Notes: generated by a model from the sequence alone, not told the origin. A stretch of 64,000 bases of DNA from Paeniglutamicibacter gangotriensis Lz1y (GCF_000348945.1 NZ_AOCK01000003.1:1-64000); one strand, 5' to 3'. Positions 9,757 through 19,396 are shown, counted from the stretch's first letter. Numbers and translations: made by a program.

Positions 9757-12700
9757 ATGAGTATGCAGGATTCTGTTTCCAGGGCCATTACTACAGCGTC
9801 TAATGAGTGGCGCACCTCCCTGATCGACGTGGGTGGAAATAACCGACTCCTGTACTTCCGTCCAAATGCGTCGACCATACAGCTTGACGCAATGCCTGAA
9901 TCTGCTGCCACCAAGCTCTTCTCCGGCAAAACGGTTCGGCTCAACGAACTCTTCGTGAATGCCGACGCTCTCCGAAAGGCGCAACGGGCCTGCACTGCGC
10001 TTGCCCGAAAGCAGCGCGAGGCCCAGGAAGAATTCGGGGTTCCCGTGGCATTCATGGCCGTGGGGACCGCCACATGGGATCCGACGGCAAGCGAAGCTAT
10101 CATCGCAGCAGAAGCCGACCAAGTAGCAGATCCGGAAGAGGGAAACGCAAAGAAGCGAAACTACACGCTTCCCTCCGCCCCGGTACTTCTGCGCGCGCTC
10201 GAACTTTCACGCAAGAGAGGCGCCCAAGACTCATGGGAACTGCGTCTTGATGAAGATTTCTCACTGAATAGCGTGCTCGTACACGTCATGAATGCGGACC
10301 GCTTTCGCCTGGACGAAGAAGCAATCCTTGACCTCGACAACGGATCCCCACAGAGTGTGAATGAAATGCTTAAGGCGGTAGAAGCCGCGTGCAGGGATGT
10401 TGTTGATTTCAGAATCGAGTCCCATCACTACTTGGGCGCATTTACCTACCTGAAGCAGCCCATGGTCGCTGACATCGACAACCTTGAGGCTCTCGCATCG
10501 TCCGATCTCGTTTCAGCCCTGGCCGGAGATTCCGCTGCAGCTTCCCGAATCAGGGGCCAAAAGCTGGATCTTCGCGAGTCGGGACCTGACTACTCCCCGG
10601 TCGATGCCGAATTTCTTATTCTCGATGCAGACTCCAGCCAGAGCTATGTGATCAACGCTGCGGTAGGCGGCAGCAGCCTGGTAGTCCAGGGACCCCCTGG
10701 AACAGGGAAAAGCCAAACAATCGCCAACACCATTGCATCGTTGGTGGCCGCAGACAAGAAAGTGCTCTTCGTTGCCCAGAAGCGGGCGGCAATTACCGCT
10801 GTCTTGGACAGGCTTAAGGGCGCGCACCTCGAGCATTTGGTGCTCGATCTATTTGCAGCTTCCTCGTCCCGACGCTTTGTCGCAGATGAGCTCCGAAATG
10901 TTCTGGAGTTGCAACAGAACACGGGTGTACCCGACGTAGCCGCCCTGGAATTCACCATGACGCAGTCTCGCGACCGCCTCGTGAGCCACAATGACGCACT
11001 TTCCAAGCCCACCCGAGGGTGGGGCGTTTCCGTTTCGTGGTTGCGTTCCCAACTTCCCGGCATCCCGCCCACTGCCAGGAGCCAGATCCGACTGCCAGCG
11101 ACAACGTTCACCACATGGACAGCATCAAGCCTGACAGAATTTGAAGCGGCTCTCGATAATCTGTTGGCGCTCGGAGCCCTTGAACCGCAGTGGCACCTGT
11201 CACCGGGCTGGAATCCGCAGGCCGTGAACACCCCTGAGGCCGTTAGCAACGGAACCGATGTTGCTCGGAACATGTCCACAGCCGAAGTCCCCGCTCTCCT
11301 CGCGTCACTGACAAAAACCTGTGCTGACATGCGGGTTCCGACCCCGTCCAAATGGCCCGAAATCGATGCCCTGGTTTCACGGATCGAAGAGCTGGCTGCT
11401 GTCCAAAATGCCGTTCCGGAAGCGCTCTCCTTGGAACGCACCAGCGACGAACTTCACGGTCTGCTGTGTGCCACCAACAGGGCGTTCAAGAAGGCGTCCG
11501 CGCAACGATTTAGTTGGAAGGAACGACGCCAGTTCAGCAAACAAGCTGCAGCGTTGAACCCGGCCCTCGACCGTGCCGCGATTCACCAATGGATTCTTCG
11601 GGCAGTCCACATTCGTGACACGTGGACCGGCCACGGCGTAGCTCAAGCAACACCTGACCATCTCCTTTTTGTGGACGCTGCAAAGTCGCTCCGGGGCAGG
11701 CTCGCCCGGCTTCAGGCAGCACTTCAGCACATCGATTTCGATGAGATGCTCCTTGCTGACCTGGCACCGTTCCTGCAGTCGCTTGCAAATCACCCGGCGC
11801 GCATGAATTTCCCCCGCGCGTTCGATCTCGAAGCCCGGCTTTCACAGGCGGGGCTGGGGACTGTTGTCGGGAGCATTTGTGCCGACATGGCGCAACACGG
11901 ACACCTGGGGGGCCGGCCCTCTGAGGTCCTGCGCTGGGTCGTGTACTCTTCGATTCTCGAAGATGCGGAAATGACCGACCCCGGGCTCGCTGGTGTCTCT
12001 GGCAGCGAGCTGGAGTCAGCGAGAAGAAAATTCATTCGCTCCGACATGGACCACATGGCTGCAAATTCTGCCCGCATTCGGCGCCTCGTCGCGGAGCGCC
12101 TAAAGATTGCCCTGGATCATCACCCAGAGGAACACGCCACACTCAAGACGGAACTGACGAAAAAAAGGAACTTTCGTTCCGTCCGAACGTTCTTTAGCGA
12201 GGCACCCACCGTCATCCGTGCAGCCAAGCCCGTATGGGCGATGAGCCCGCTGCAGGTTTCGAGGCTCCTGCCCGCTGAGCAGTGTTTTGATGTCGTGATT
12301 TTCGACGAGGCCAGCCAGATCAAGCCCTCCGACGCGATCCCTGCTCTGCTGCGCGCCAACCAAGCCATCGTTGCCGGTGACAGTCGACAGCTTCCCCCCA
12401 CCGAGTTCTTCAGCAAGGTTCTTGAAGACCTGCCGGAATTGCCAAATGGAAACGGCCCAGATGAATCAGGCCCGGAGGAAGACGGCGCTCTGAATGCCGT
12501 TGAAGAACCGGCGCTGAAGCCCAACAGACCAACGGGTTCCCTCACGAAGGACGCCGAGAGCATCCTTTTCGCCATGGAGCGGCTCTTGGTGGGCCAGTCG
12601 AGGAGTCTTCTGTGGCACTATCGTTCCCGGGACGAAAGGCTGATCGCGGTTTCCAACGCGCACGTCTATAGCGGTTCGCTCACGACCTTTCCGGCTGCGG

Positions 12701-13902
12701 ACGCACTTGATGCCCTCCGGCACGTTGCTGTCGAGCCCAGTGAGGGCATTGGCCAAACGACCAACAGTCCTGTTGCGGAAGTTGAAAAAGTCGTTCAGTT
12801 GGTCAAGGAGCACGTGCGAGAGCGTCCCACGGAATCACTGGGCGTGATCGCGTTCGGTATCAAGCACCAGAACCGCATCGAGATGGCCCTCGATCGTGCC
12901 CGGGTTCAGGATCCTGAATTTGAAGCAGCCCTCTCTGGCCACGATGAGACTTTCTTTGTCAAGAGCATTGAAAGGGTCCAGGGCGATGAAAGGGACGCCA
13001 TCATTCTCACCGTGGGATACGGCAAAGGCATGGATGGAAAAATGCGGTACTTGTGGGGTCCGCTCCTTAAGGAAGGAGGAGAACGCCGCCTCAATGTGGC
13101 AATCAGCCGTGCCAGGCGCCGCATGACTCTCGTGTCCAGCTTTGCCCTGGACGACATCGCCGAGGACGCGCATGCTTCTGCAGGCTTCAAGCTCATGTAC
13201 CGCTTCCTGCGCTTTGTCTCTTCCGGAGGGAAGGAACTCCATGGCGGACCGGATAACACCATGCCGCTGAATCCCTTCGAAATTGATGTCCGGGATCGGC
13301 TCACGGAGGCAGGCCTCCAGCTTGATGCCCAAGTAGGCGTGGGAGCCTATCGGATTGATTTTGCAGTTCGCCACCCCACATTTCCTGGTCGACACATTCT
13401 GGCTATCGAGGCAGATGGCGCTTCGTACCATTCGGGGCACGTTGCCCGTGAACGAGACCGCCTGCGACAGGATCTCCTGGAACGGCGAGGTTGGACCTTC
13501 CATCGCATCTGGAGCACCGACTGGTTCAATAATGCCGAAGCCGAGGTTCGAAAGGTCCAGGCGGCGGTCACGGCCGCCCTTGCCCATACACAACCTGACA
13601 TAAAGGTTTCGATAAGCACCCCAGACCCATCGAACGTTTCTGGGAAAACCTGGAGGGTCATCGAGCAGTCGAGGACCAAGCCAAAACCACATTTCACACC
13701 CGGAAATCCGATACGAACCTATCCGTCCGGCGTGTTGCTAGACCTCGTGATGCATATCCGAAGCGACGGAAAAATCCGGAGTGCAGACGATGAGCTTCTG
13801 GCAACCATGAAAGAACTCGGTTTCTCCTCCCGCGGCCGTAATATCGTCGCTGCCATCGAAGGAGCACAACGAAACGCCGACCTTCTGGAAAACCGACCAT
13901 AG
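9757..13902 (+). CDS. SF1 helicase with C-terminal Vsr/MTES_1575-like nuclease
   Basis: The product has 1,381 residues. A DUF4011-like N-terminus ('EWRTSLIDVGGNNRLLYF') precedes an SF1 helicase core. The core has Walker A 'GPPGTGKS' (312-319), Walker B 'DEAS' (from 850), 'VAGDSRQLPP' (about 871-880) and a late motif 'VAISRARRR' (from 1114). A PD-(D/E)xK-like nuclease follows: 'RIDFAV' with Asp1201, 'AIEADG' with Glu1218, then 'RDRLRQDLLERRGW' and 'RIWSTDW', as in very-short-patch or MTES_1575 restriction endonucleases. The last 60 residues may be a small DNA-binding tail. Starts at TTG 9751, ATG 9757 and ATG 9763 are all possible. Similar helicase-nuclease fusions are typical of defence islands. 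No partner gene is adjacent. Confidence 0.85.
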   Translation: MSMQDSVSRAITTASNEWRTSLIDVGGNNRLLYFRPNASTIQLDAMPESAATKLFSGKTVRLNELFVNADALRKAQRACTALARKQREAQEEFGVPVAFMAVGTATWDPTASEAIIAAEADQVADPEEGNAKKRNYTLPSAPVLLRALELSRKRGAQDSWELRLDEDFSLNSVLVHVMNADRFRLDEEAILDLDNGSPQSVNEMLKAVEAACRDVVDFRIESHHYLGAFTYLKQPMVADIDNLEALASSDLVSALAGDSAAASRIRGQKLDLRESGPDYSPVDAEFLILDADSSQSYVINAAVGGSSLVVQGPPGTGKSQTIANTIASLVAADKKVLFVAQKRAAITAVLDRLKGAHLEHLVLDLFAASSSRRFVADELRNVLELQQNTGVPDVAALEFTMTQSRDRLVSHNDALSKPTRGWGVSVSWLRSQLPGIPPTARSQIRLPATTFTTWTASSLTEFEAALDNLLALGALEPQWHLSPGWNPQAVNTPEAVSNGTDVARNMSTAEVPALLASLTKTCADMRVPTPSKWPEIDALVSRIEELAAVQNAVPEALSLERTSDELHGLLCATNRAFKKASAQRFSWKERRQFSKQAAALNPALDRAAIHQWILRAVHIRDTWTGHGVAQATPDHLLFVDAAKSLRGRLARLQAALQHIDFDEMLLADLAPFLQSLANHPARMNFPRAFDLEARLSQAGLGTVVGSICADMAQHGHLGGRPSEVLRWVVYSSILEDAEMTDPGLAGVSGSELESARRKFIRSDMDHMAANSARIRRLVAERLKIALDHHPEEHATLKTELTKKRNFRSVRTFFSEAPTVIRAAKPVWAMSPLQVSRLLPAEQCFDVVIFDEASQIKPSDAIPALLRANQAIVAGDSRQLPPTEFFSKVLEDLPELPNGNGPDESGPEEDGALNAVEEPALKPNRPTGSLTKDAESILFAMERLLVGQSRSLLWHYRSRDERLIAVSNAHVYSGSLTTFPAADALDALRHVAVEPSEGIGQTTNSPVAEVEKVVQLVKEHVRERPTESLGVIAFGIKHQNRIEMALDRARVQDPEFEAALSGHDETFFVKSIERVQGDERDAIILTVGYGKGMDGKMRYLWGPLLKEGGERRLNVAISRARRRMTLVSSFALDDIAEDAHASAGFKLMYRFLRFVSSGGKELHGGPDNTMPLNPFEIDVRDRLTEAGLQLDAQVGVGAYRIDFAVRHPTFPGRHILAIEADGASYHSGHVARERDRLRQDLLERRGWTFHRIWSTDWFNNAEAEVRKVQAAVTAALAHTQPDIKVSISTPDPSNVSGKTWRVIEQSRTKPKPHFTPGNPIRTYPSGVLLDLVMHIRSDGKIRSADDELLATMKELGFSSRGRNIVAAIEGAQRNADLLENRP

Positions 13903-14137
13903 CCATTGCGCCTTACAGCCCAACCTGACCCCTCCCTGAAACAATGCCGCCACCACTGTAAGTGGGCCATATGGCAGGGTGCTTTCCTCCCGTCTCGGGC
14001 GAGCCACTACCCATTCAATAGTGGCACTTCCGTTGTTTCACCAGGGTGATGTCTTGCCCTGTGCGCATCAGGGCAAGAACCAAAGGAGACGTGGCCTACC
14101 TTTTGCATCGCGGTTCGCCCGTGGAAGATCGATCCCC

Positions 14138-14188
14138 CTGAGTAGGTTGTGGTCCAAGACAGTGGACCACAACCTACTCAGCTTTTTT
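14138..14188 (+). terminator. Very strong hairpin followed by a T-tract
   Basis: A perfect 19-bp stem (14138-14156 paired with 14163-14181) has a 6-nt loop and is followed by TTTTTT at 14183-14188. The T-tract makes it a plus-strand Rho-independent terminator. It sits 236 bp after the helicase-nuclease gene and just past the 3' end of the minus-strand repeat protein gene. Confidence 0.75.
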
Positions 14189-14234
14189 GCTCAGAACGGT
14201 CACACGCTACTGCCGGCCCCCATCCTCACCGACG

Positions 14235-16142
14235 CTAGCAGTAGTAGAAGTCCCGTCCGCCAGGGTAGTAGCAGCGGTTCGGGGCCTTGCCGGAGGAATG
14301 CCCACCGGATCCGCCGGAATCGGGGGCCGGACCCCATGCCACGACAGCCGTATGGCTGGTGCGCGATGTGCTCGAATAGTGGGCACGTTTCGCGGCGACC
14401 TTCACGGTCATGTCGCTCCCCTCGTCGGCGGCACGCAGCTTGTAGGCCTTTTTGGTGGCCCCCTTGATGGCCTTGCCGTCGCGATACCACTGGTAGGAGT
14501 AGGACGTGGCCTGTGGCGAGGCAATTCCGGGCTTGGCGGTCAGCGTATAGCCAACCTTCTTCGTGCCACTGATCTTCGGCCTGCCCACGGACTTGAAGGC
14601 CGTGCCGGCCGCCGTCCGCGCGGCGGTCGTGGCCGACCCCGTCCTGAAACCGTGCCGCTTGGCGGACACCTTCGCCGTGATCTTCCGGCCGATATCCGTG
14701 GTGGTGATTTTGTACTTGGGCTTCGTCGCGCCCTTGATTGCCTTGCCGCTGCGATACCACTGGTAGGCGTACGACGTCGGAGTGATGTTCCAGGACCCCT
14801 TCGTCGCCATGACCGTTGACCCCCGGCGGATGGTCCCGCTGATCTTCGGCTTGCCCACCGGCTTGATCGCCGCACTGGACACCGTCCGCGCGGCAGTGGT
14901 GACGGATCCCGTCTTGTAGCCATACCGCTTGGCGGACACCTTCGCCGTGATCTTCCGGCCGACATCCGTGCCGGTCAGCTTGTAGGTGGGTTTCGTGGCA
15001 CCCTTGATCGCCTTGCCGCTGCGGTACCACTGGTAGGAATACGACGTCGGGGCAAAGTTCCACGACCCCTTCGTCACTGCGACTGCCAACCCCGCGCTGG
15101 CGGTACCGCTGATGGTCGGCTTGCCCTTGGCCAACAGGCTGCCGCCGGAAACCGTCGTCGTCTCCCCTGCCCAGGTTGAGATATTGGTGTAGCCGTGCGC
15201 GAACGCCTCCATCGTCACGTACATCCGCTTGCCGGCATCGGCATGGGTCAAGGTGTATGACCTGCCGGTGGCGCCCTTGATCGGCTGCCCGTTGCGGTGC
15301 CACTGGAAATGGTCCAGATGGACCCCCGCTACATTGAATTTGCCATCCTTTACGGTGAGCTTCGCCCCGGTGCGCAGGGCCCCCGTGATTGTGGATTCAG
15401 ACTTGGCCACTAGGTCCGCGGGGCTGACTCCGAACGTCTGGTAAATTCTCTCTACAGGCCATGCACCTTGCTTGGTGAAAACGGCACGCAGGGAGAATTC
15501 CTGGTCGTAGTGCTCCAAGCCGAGTCGCAACCGCGACGCGGTGGAAATCAGCTGCCCGTCCCCGACGCGGGTCCAGTAATAGTCGACATGGACGCCCGGA
15601 CTGATGTGGCCGTCTATCTCCACGGTTCCACCGACAACGCTGCTTCCACCCACCGATGCATAACCTGGTGCTACGGGGTAAGTCGCGCAAGGCTTGACCT
15701 CCTTCTTGGTGCCCACAGCGCGAGTCGTCACCGCACCGGTGTTGGAGAACAACGGCTGCGCAATGACTTCCACCCACAAACGGTGTCCCAGATCGACACC
15801 CTGGACCCAATATTCGTCTGTTCTGGCCCCGGCAATCGGGGTGTCATCGCGGTACCACTGGTAGACGAGTTGCGGTGCGGCCGTCGGCTCCCACTGCCAG
15901 TAGTCCCCGAGTTCTCCGGCGGTCACTGGCTGGTCCGGGCAGAAGAAGCCTTCCGGATCCGGGTTTCCCTTGAACCGCATCTGGCTGCCGTCATCGGCTT
16001 CCACTGCGGCCGGAACCGCTGTTACAGCAACGGGAGCCGCTGCCGCGGGAGCGCCCAGGCCCATTCCCAGGCCCAGGACGAGGGCAGTGGCGGATACAGC
16101 CGCAAGTACGGTCTTGGCCCAGCGTGGGCGTACTTCTATCAA
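14235..16142 (-). CDS. Secreted Ig-like repeat protein
   Basis: The protein has about 635 residues. A signal peptide (basic 'RPRWAK', hydrophobic 'TVLAAVSATALVLGLGMGL', cleavage after APAAAA) is followed by a unique region and at least four repeats of about 80-90 residues. Each repeat has the pattern 'G-P-x-I-S-G-T ... Y-x-Y-Q-W-Y-R-x-G-K-A-I-K-G-A-T ... Y'. This is a beta-sandwich, Ig-like cell-surface repeat common in Actinobacteria. The sequence ends with a cysteine/tyrosine tail 'CYYPGGRDFYYC'. No LPXTG or membrane anchor is visible, so it is secreted or loosely attached. I prefer the TTG at 16142, preceded by GGGGGAA; the open frame begins at another TTG at 16175. The function is unknown, with adhesion or matrix binding the usual guess. 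Confidence 0.75.
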   Translation of the reverse strand: MIEVRPRWAKTVLAAVSATALVLGLGMGLGAPAAAAPVAVTAVPAAVEADDGSQMRFKGNPDPEGFFCPDQPVTAGELGDYWQWEPTAAPQLVYQWYRDDTPIAGARTDEYWVQGVDLGHRLWVEVIAQPLFSNTGAVTTRAVGTKKEVKPCATYPVAPGYASVGGSSVVGGTVEIDGHISPGVHVDYYWTRVGDGQLISTASRLRLGLEHYDQEFSLRAVFTKQGAWPVERIYQTFGVSPADLVAKSESTITGALRTGAKLTVKDGKFNVAGVHLDHFQWHRNGQPIKGATGRSYTLTHADAGKRMYVTMEAFAHGYTNISTWAGETTTVSGGSLLAKGKPTISGTASAGLAVAVTKGSWNFAPTSYSYQWYRSGKAIKGATKPTYKLTGTDVGRKITAKVSAKRYGYKTGSVTTAARTVSSAAIKPVGKPKISGTIRRGSTVMATKGSWNITPTSYAYQWYRSGKAIKGATKPKYKITTTDIGRKITAKVSAKRHGFRTGSATTAARTAAGTAFKSVGRPKISGTKKVGYTLTAKPGIASPQATSYSYQWYRDGKAIKGATKKAYKLRAADEGSDMTVKVAAKRAHYSSTSRTSHTAVVAWGPAPDSGGSGGHSSGKAPNRCYYPGGRDFYYC

Positions 16143-16450
16143 GTTTGGTTCCCCCAAGGATTTGGGACGGATCAACCGTCCCGCGTGGTCTTTTCGGCCA
16201 GTCTACTGCGCGTCCGGGTCGAATTTGTGCCTTCGGACTTGAGCATGCTCGGCAAGTCCACAAGGCGCCAAGATTTTAGATTCCATGGCCGGGGACACCA
16301 GTAGGCCAGGGACCCCCACGACCACCGTCGGCATCGTCCTGTACGCCCACCACAACACCACGGCTACCACGGGTACGACGACGGATCGATGCTGCGCAAC
16401 AATTCCGTGCCATCGCCCGCGATCTGCAGACCACCGGATAAGTTTGGTCC

Positions 16451-16648
16451 ATGCCGCAGAGAAAAATTGCCATTGAGTTTAGCGACGAGAATGTCACCGA
16501 TGCCCGAGCACTGGCGCGAGCCATGCAATTTGTCTTCGAGGCCAGCCGGGTCGGAGACGGAACCGTCTACGTGGAAGGGTTCGCGATGAATCCGAAAGAC
16601 GGTTGGCAACACGGGGACCACCGCATCGACATCGTGAAAAATCCGTAG
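16451..16648 (+). CDS. Small hypothetical protein
   Basis: This 65-residue frame, 'MPQRKIAIEFSDENVTDAR...', has a balanced, protein-like composition with a predicted beta-alpha start and no membrane segment. There is no good ribosome site. Its neighbours are the promoter region of the repeat protein (divergent) and a decayed stretch. I do not recognise the family, and it could be chance. Confidence 0.35.
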   Translation: MPQRKIAIEFSDENVTDARALARAMQFVFEASRVGDGTVYVEGFAMNPKDGWQHGDHRIDIVKNP

Positions 16649-16776
16649 AAAACTCACGTTGGATCTGGAGTGAAATGGGCATCAGCGAACGGAATATTCC
16701 CCTCCAATCGCCGATAACCGCACATATGACATCAGGAAGTGTTACTCCGGGAGACTATCGGTTCGTTCATTGTCCC

Positions 16777-17089
16777 GTCTCAGTATTGTTGGCAATATTC
16801 TCAATACACTTGGCAAGATACGGATTACAAGGTTTGTCTCATTCAAGTTGGCAACGCGGAGGCTCCGAGGTCAATGTTGCTGAACTAGAGAGATTCCGTG
16901 CACATGCTGGGCTATTTTGAGATCACTCCAGTCGAATGGGCGGTATCAATGCACTTTCGCCAAATACAGTCCAGCTAGCTACCCGTAAGAAGGATACGGA
17001 ATTGCCAACTTCATTGAGACGAAACGGCCAATATCCGTCTCACTAAACATGGCAAAACCCCACGTCAGCGTTGCCAACAATACTGAGAC
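16777..17089. repeat. Cluster of six 19-bp repeats in both orientations
   Basis: The motif is GTCTCAxTxxxxxTGGCAA. Direct copies are at 16777-16795, 16798-16816 (degenerate first base), 16836-16854 and 17037-17055. Inverted copies are at 17002-17020 and 17071-17089. The outermost two (16777 direct, 17071 inverted) match 19 of 19, and the match extends a few bases outward. The whole is about 310 bp with inverted ends and contains no plausible gene. This looks like the recombinase-binding ends of a mobile element that has lost its coding part, or a non-autonomous miniature element. Confidence 0.7.
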
Positions 17090-17169
17090 CGGACATTCAT
17101 AGTCTGGAACTTGTTGCTGCAGTACGTCGTCATCGGGCCGATGCAGCAGCATCACCTTCCTCGCCCTAG

Positions 17170-17911
17170 CCGTGTGGGTTCTGTTGCCTTGGGTCCTCCC
17201 CTGCTGTGCCCGGACCTTCGAGCGCTTCGAGCTGATGGAGCTTCTTCCTGATCCTGTTCATCATCGCCCCTGGGCACCTTCTAGATCGGCGCCGGGAACT
17301 ACAACCCGATCATGCCCGGAGGGTTCTGCCCGGTGGTGGCCCGGAAAGCGTCGGTGTTCTTCGCGGTCTTCGGCTACGACGCCATCAGCACCGCCGCCGA
17401 GAAGCAGACCTAGGGCAAGAAGCACATGCCCAAGACAAGCGTCTTCTCGCTGGTCATCGTCAGGCTGCCCTACGCGGCTGCCACTCTGGTGCTCACCGGC
17501 ACGCAGAACCACCAAGAAGGCGATCCGACCCTAGGATACCCCTTCGAGTTCAACAGCGTAGGGCTTCGCATCACTGCCACAGTCATCTCCGAGTTCGCGG
17601 TCTTGCCCATCGTCAGCGTGATGTTTGTTGAGCTTCTTGCTTGGCGTCATCCGGGACTGATTCTCCCAGACCGACCGCAACGGAACACCCAAGCGCATCA
17701 CATGGATCGCGGGCATCCCTTCCACGCTGATGGCCCGAGTCTTGCCGATCAAGGCCATCGAGCACCTGAATGACACCGGAATCATTGCAGCCTTCGCGGT
17801 GGTCTGCCGGTCCGTGATCAACTACTTCGTCTGCGCCCGCGTTTCTCTCTTATGAACCCGGACGGCCCACGTCACGACGAACGCGTGGTGCTGCAGCACG
17901 GGGAAACCTAA
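17170..17911 (+). pseudogene. Decayed APC-family amino-acid permease
   Basis: Pieces of a cationic amino-acid/polyamine-type permease can be read in different frames: 'IGAGNYNPIMPGGF' then 'FFAVFGYDAISTAAEKQT' followed by an in-frame TAG near 17411; then 'GKKHMPKTSVFSLVIV...AATLVLTG'; then, after a shift, 'TDRNGTPKRITWIAGIPS...'; then the tail 'MNPDGPRHDERVVLQHGET' (17852-17911). The 5' half of the gene is missing. With a premature stop and at least two frameshifts, it cannot make a full transporter. Confidence 0.75.
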
Positions 17912-17980
17912 GCAGTGTCCCTGGCCCACCGCAGAAAATCGTGAGCATTCTGCGGAACCCCACCAGCCGCTTGCCGGGTC

Positions 17981-18874
17981 GTGGACTGCAAGCCCGACGA
18001 AACGCCGGAAGTCAGAACACTATTGCACTGCGCGCGGTGCTGGCATGCTGGTGGGCTGAGACCAATCCTGTCTGATCCACCCCGTACCGCCCGCAGCTGG
18101 AAACTCCTACCAGCAGCGCTGCTCTCAATGTCCGGAGTACTGCTTTTTGGCGTAGGCAACGACCCGGTGGGCTACACCCTACTCGCCTTGAGCGTGCTCA
18201 CGGCTGTATTTACCGACCGCGGGCTCGCACGCCACCTTGCCCTGATCGCGGCGGGACTGTTGATCATCAGCGCTGTTCCGCTAAATGCCGATTTGAGCAC
18301 CCAGCATATGATCCTGATGGGCGGTGCGCTCACTCTGGCCGTATTGGTGCCGTGGCTAGTCTCGCGGTTTGTTTACCGCGAGGAGGTCATCAAGTTTCCG
18401 GTGAACACCGGACGTAAATGGCCGTTGAGTGCCAAGCTGTACCTGCTCGGTGTCGTGGCGCTCGGATACCTCATTTTGCCGGTGTACTTGATCGGCACGG
18501 GGGTCTACCAAAACTGGCCGGATGCGTCGGAGGCCACCATCTTCGGCCGGCTCTTTCTGGGAGTGAATGCCGTCGGCATCTGGGACGAGCTGTTCTTTAT
18601 CTGCACCACCTTCACGCTGTTGAGGCGGCACTTTCCGGATTGGCTCGCCAACATCCTGCAGGCGGTGATCTTCTCATCTTTTCTGTGGGAGATCGGCTAT
18701 CAATCCTGGGGTCCACTTTTGACGTTCCCCTTCGCGTTGCTGCAGGGGTACACCTTCAAACTGACCAAGTCGTTGACCTATGTCGTCTCCGTGCATTTGA
18801 TCTTCGACTTTGTTTTGTTCCTCGTACTGGTGCACGCCCACAACCGTGACTGGCTGCCGATTTTCTTGTACTGA
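17981..18874 (+). CDS. CPBP-like intramembrane protease family protein
   Basis: The product has up to 297 residues from a GTG start and about eight hydrophobic segments. The CPBP (Abi/Rce1-like) signature is present in a variant form. 'WDELFF' has Asp202-Glu203 where EExxxR is usual, a 'FSSFLWEIGYQSWG' segment follows, and 'HLIFDF' with His272 provides the third motif. Members are intramembrane metalloproteases or their inactive relatives, involved in protein processing or bacteriocin immunity. The changed first glutamate may affect activity. The start is uncertain because the first 25-30 residues look poorly conserved. It stands alone just after the permease pseudogene. Confidence 0.65.
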   Translation: MDCKPDETPEVRTLLHCARCWHAGGLRPILSDPPRTARSWKLLPAALLSMSGVLLFGVGNDPVGYTLLALSVLTAVFTDRGLARHLALIAAGLLIISAVPLNADLSTQHMILMGGALTLAVLVPWLVSRFVYREEVIKFPVNTGRKWPLSAKLYLLGVVALGYLILPVYLIGTGVYQNWPDASEATIFGRLFLGVNAVGIWDELFFICTTFTLLRRHFPDWLANILQAVIFSSFLWEIGYQSWGPLLTFPFALLQGYTFKLTKSLTYVVSVHLIFDFVLFLVLVHAHNRDWLPIFLY

Positions 18875-19042
18875 GACCCCTGCCCATGTACGCCGGGCAA
18901 CGAATGGCGGGATCAAGCTCCCACTCGTGCACGCGCAATCGCAGGGCAGAAGACGGCAGACAACCATTGCGGTCAGCTTGGAGGCAGATGACAAAATCCG
19001 TCCGGGTTCCTGAGCCTCCTGCCGTCTTGCAGAGACGCAACC

Positions 19043-19396
19043 CTAAATTCCGGCAACCGTTGGACCCACAAACCGATACTTGACCGCAACACTCCCTCGC
19101 AGAAAACCCGGTCTTCTATCCACGCGCGGCGGCCAGCCACCCAAGGATTCGCGAGTCGAGCTATTCTCATAATCCTTTGGATTCCGAGACACTTCAGGAA
19201 GGCCAGCCCAATCAAGATGATCGACCTGCATTTCGCGCGGAAGATCGACTCGGAAAGGGATATCAGCAATCCGACGACATTCTAACGACCCGTCAGCCGG
19301 TCCCCACCTCGCCACCCGCGTACCAAAATCCGACAGTTTAGATATGACTGTTCGTAGGTAACGAAAGTTCCTTCTTTTACCCAGAAATGGCGGTTA
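19043..19396 (-). pseudogene. Unrecognised protein-like fragment
   Basis: The minus strand carries a protein-like frame, 'NFRYLRTVISKLSDFGTRV', then 'RWGPADGSLECRRIADIPF' and 'DLPREMQVDHLDWAGLPEV', ending at 19043. The frame opens after a stop near 19397 and has no ATG; a GTG exists at 19315. It may be the 3' part of a lost gene. I do not recognise the family. The rest of 18875-19520 shows nothing else. Confidence 0.3.

Noticed and set aside
16777-17089. CRISPR array
   Set aside because: The repeats are in both orientations, irregularly spaced and degenerate, with no cas genes nearby.
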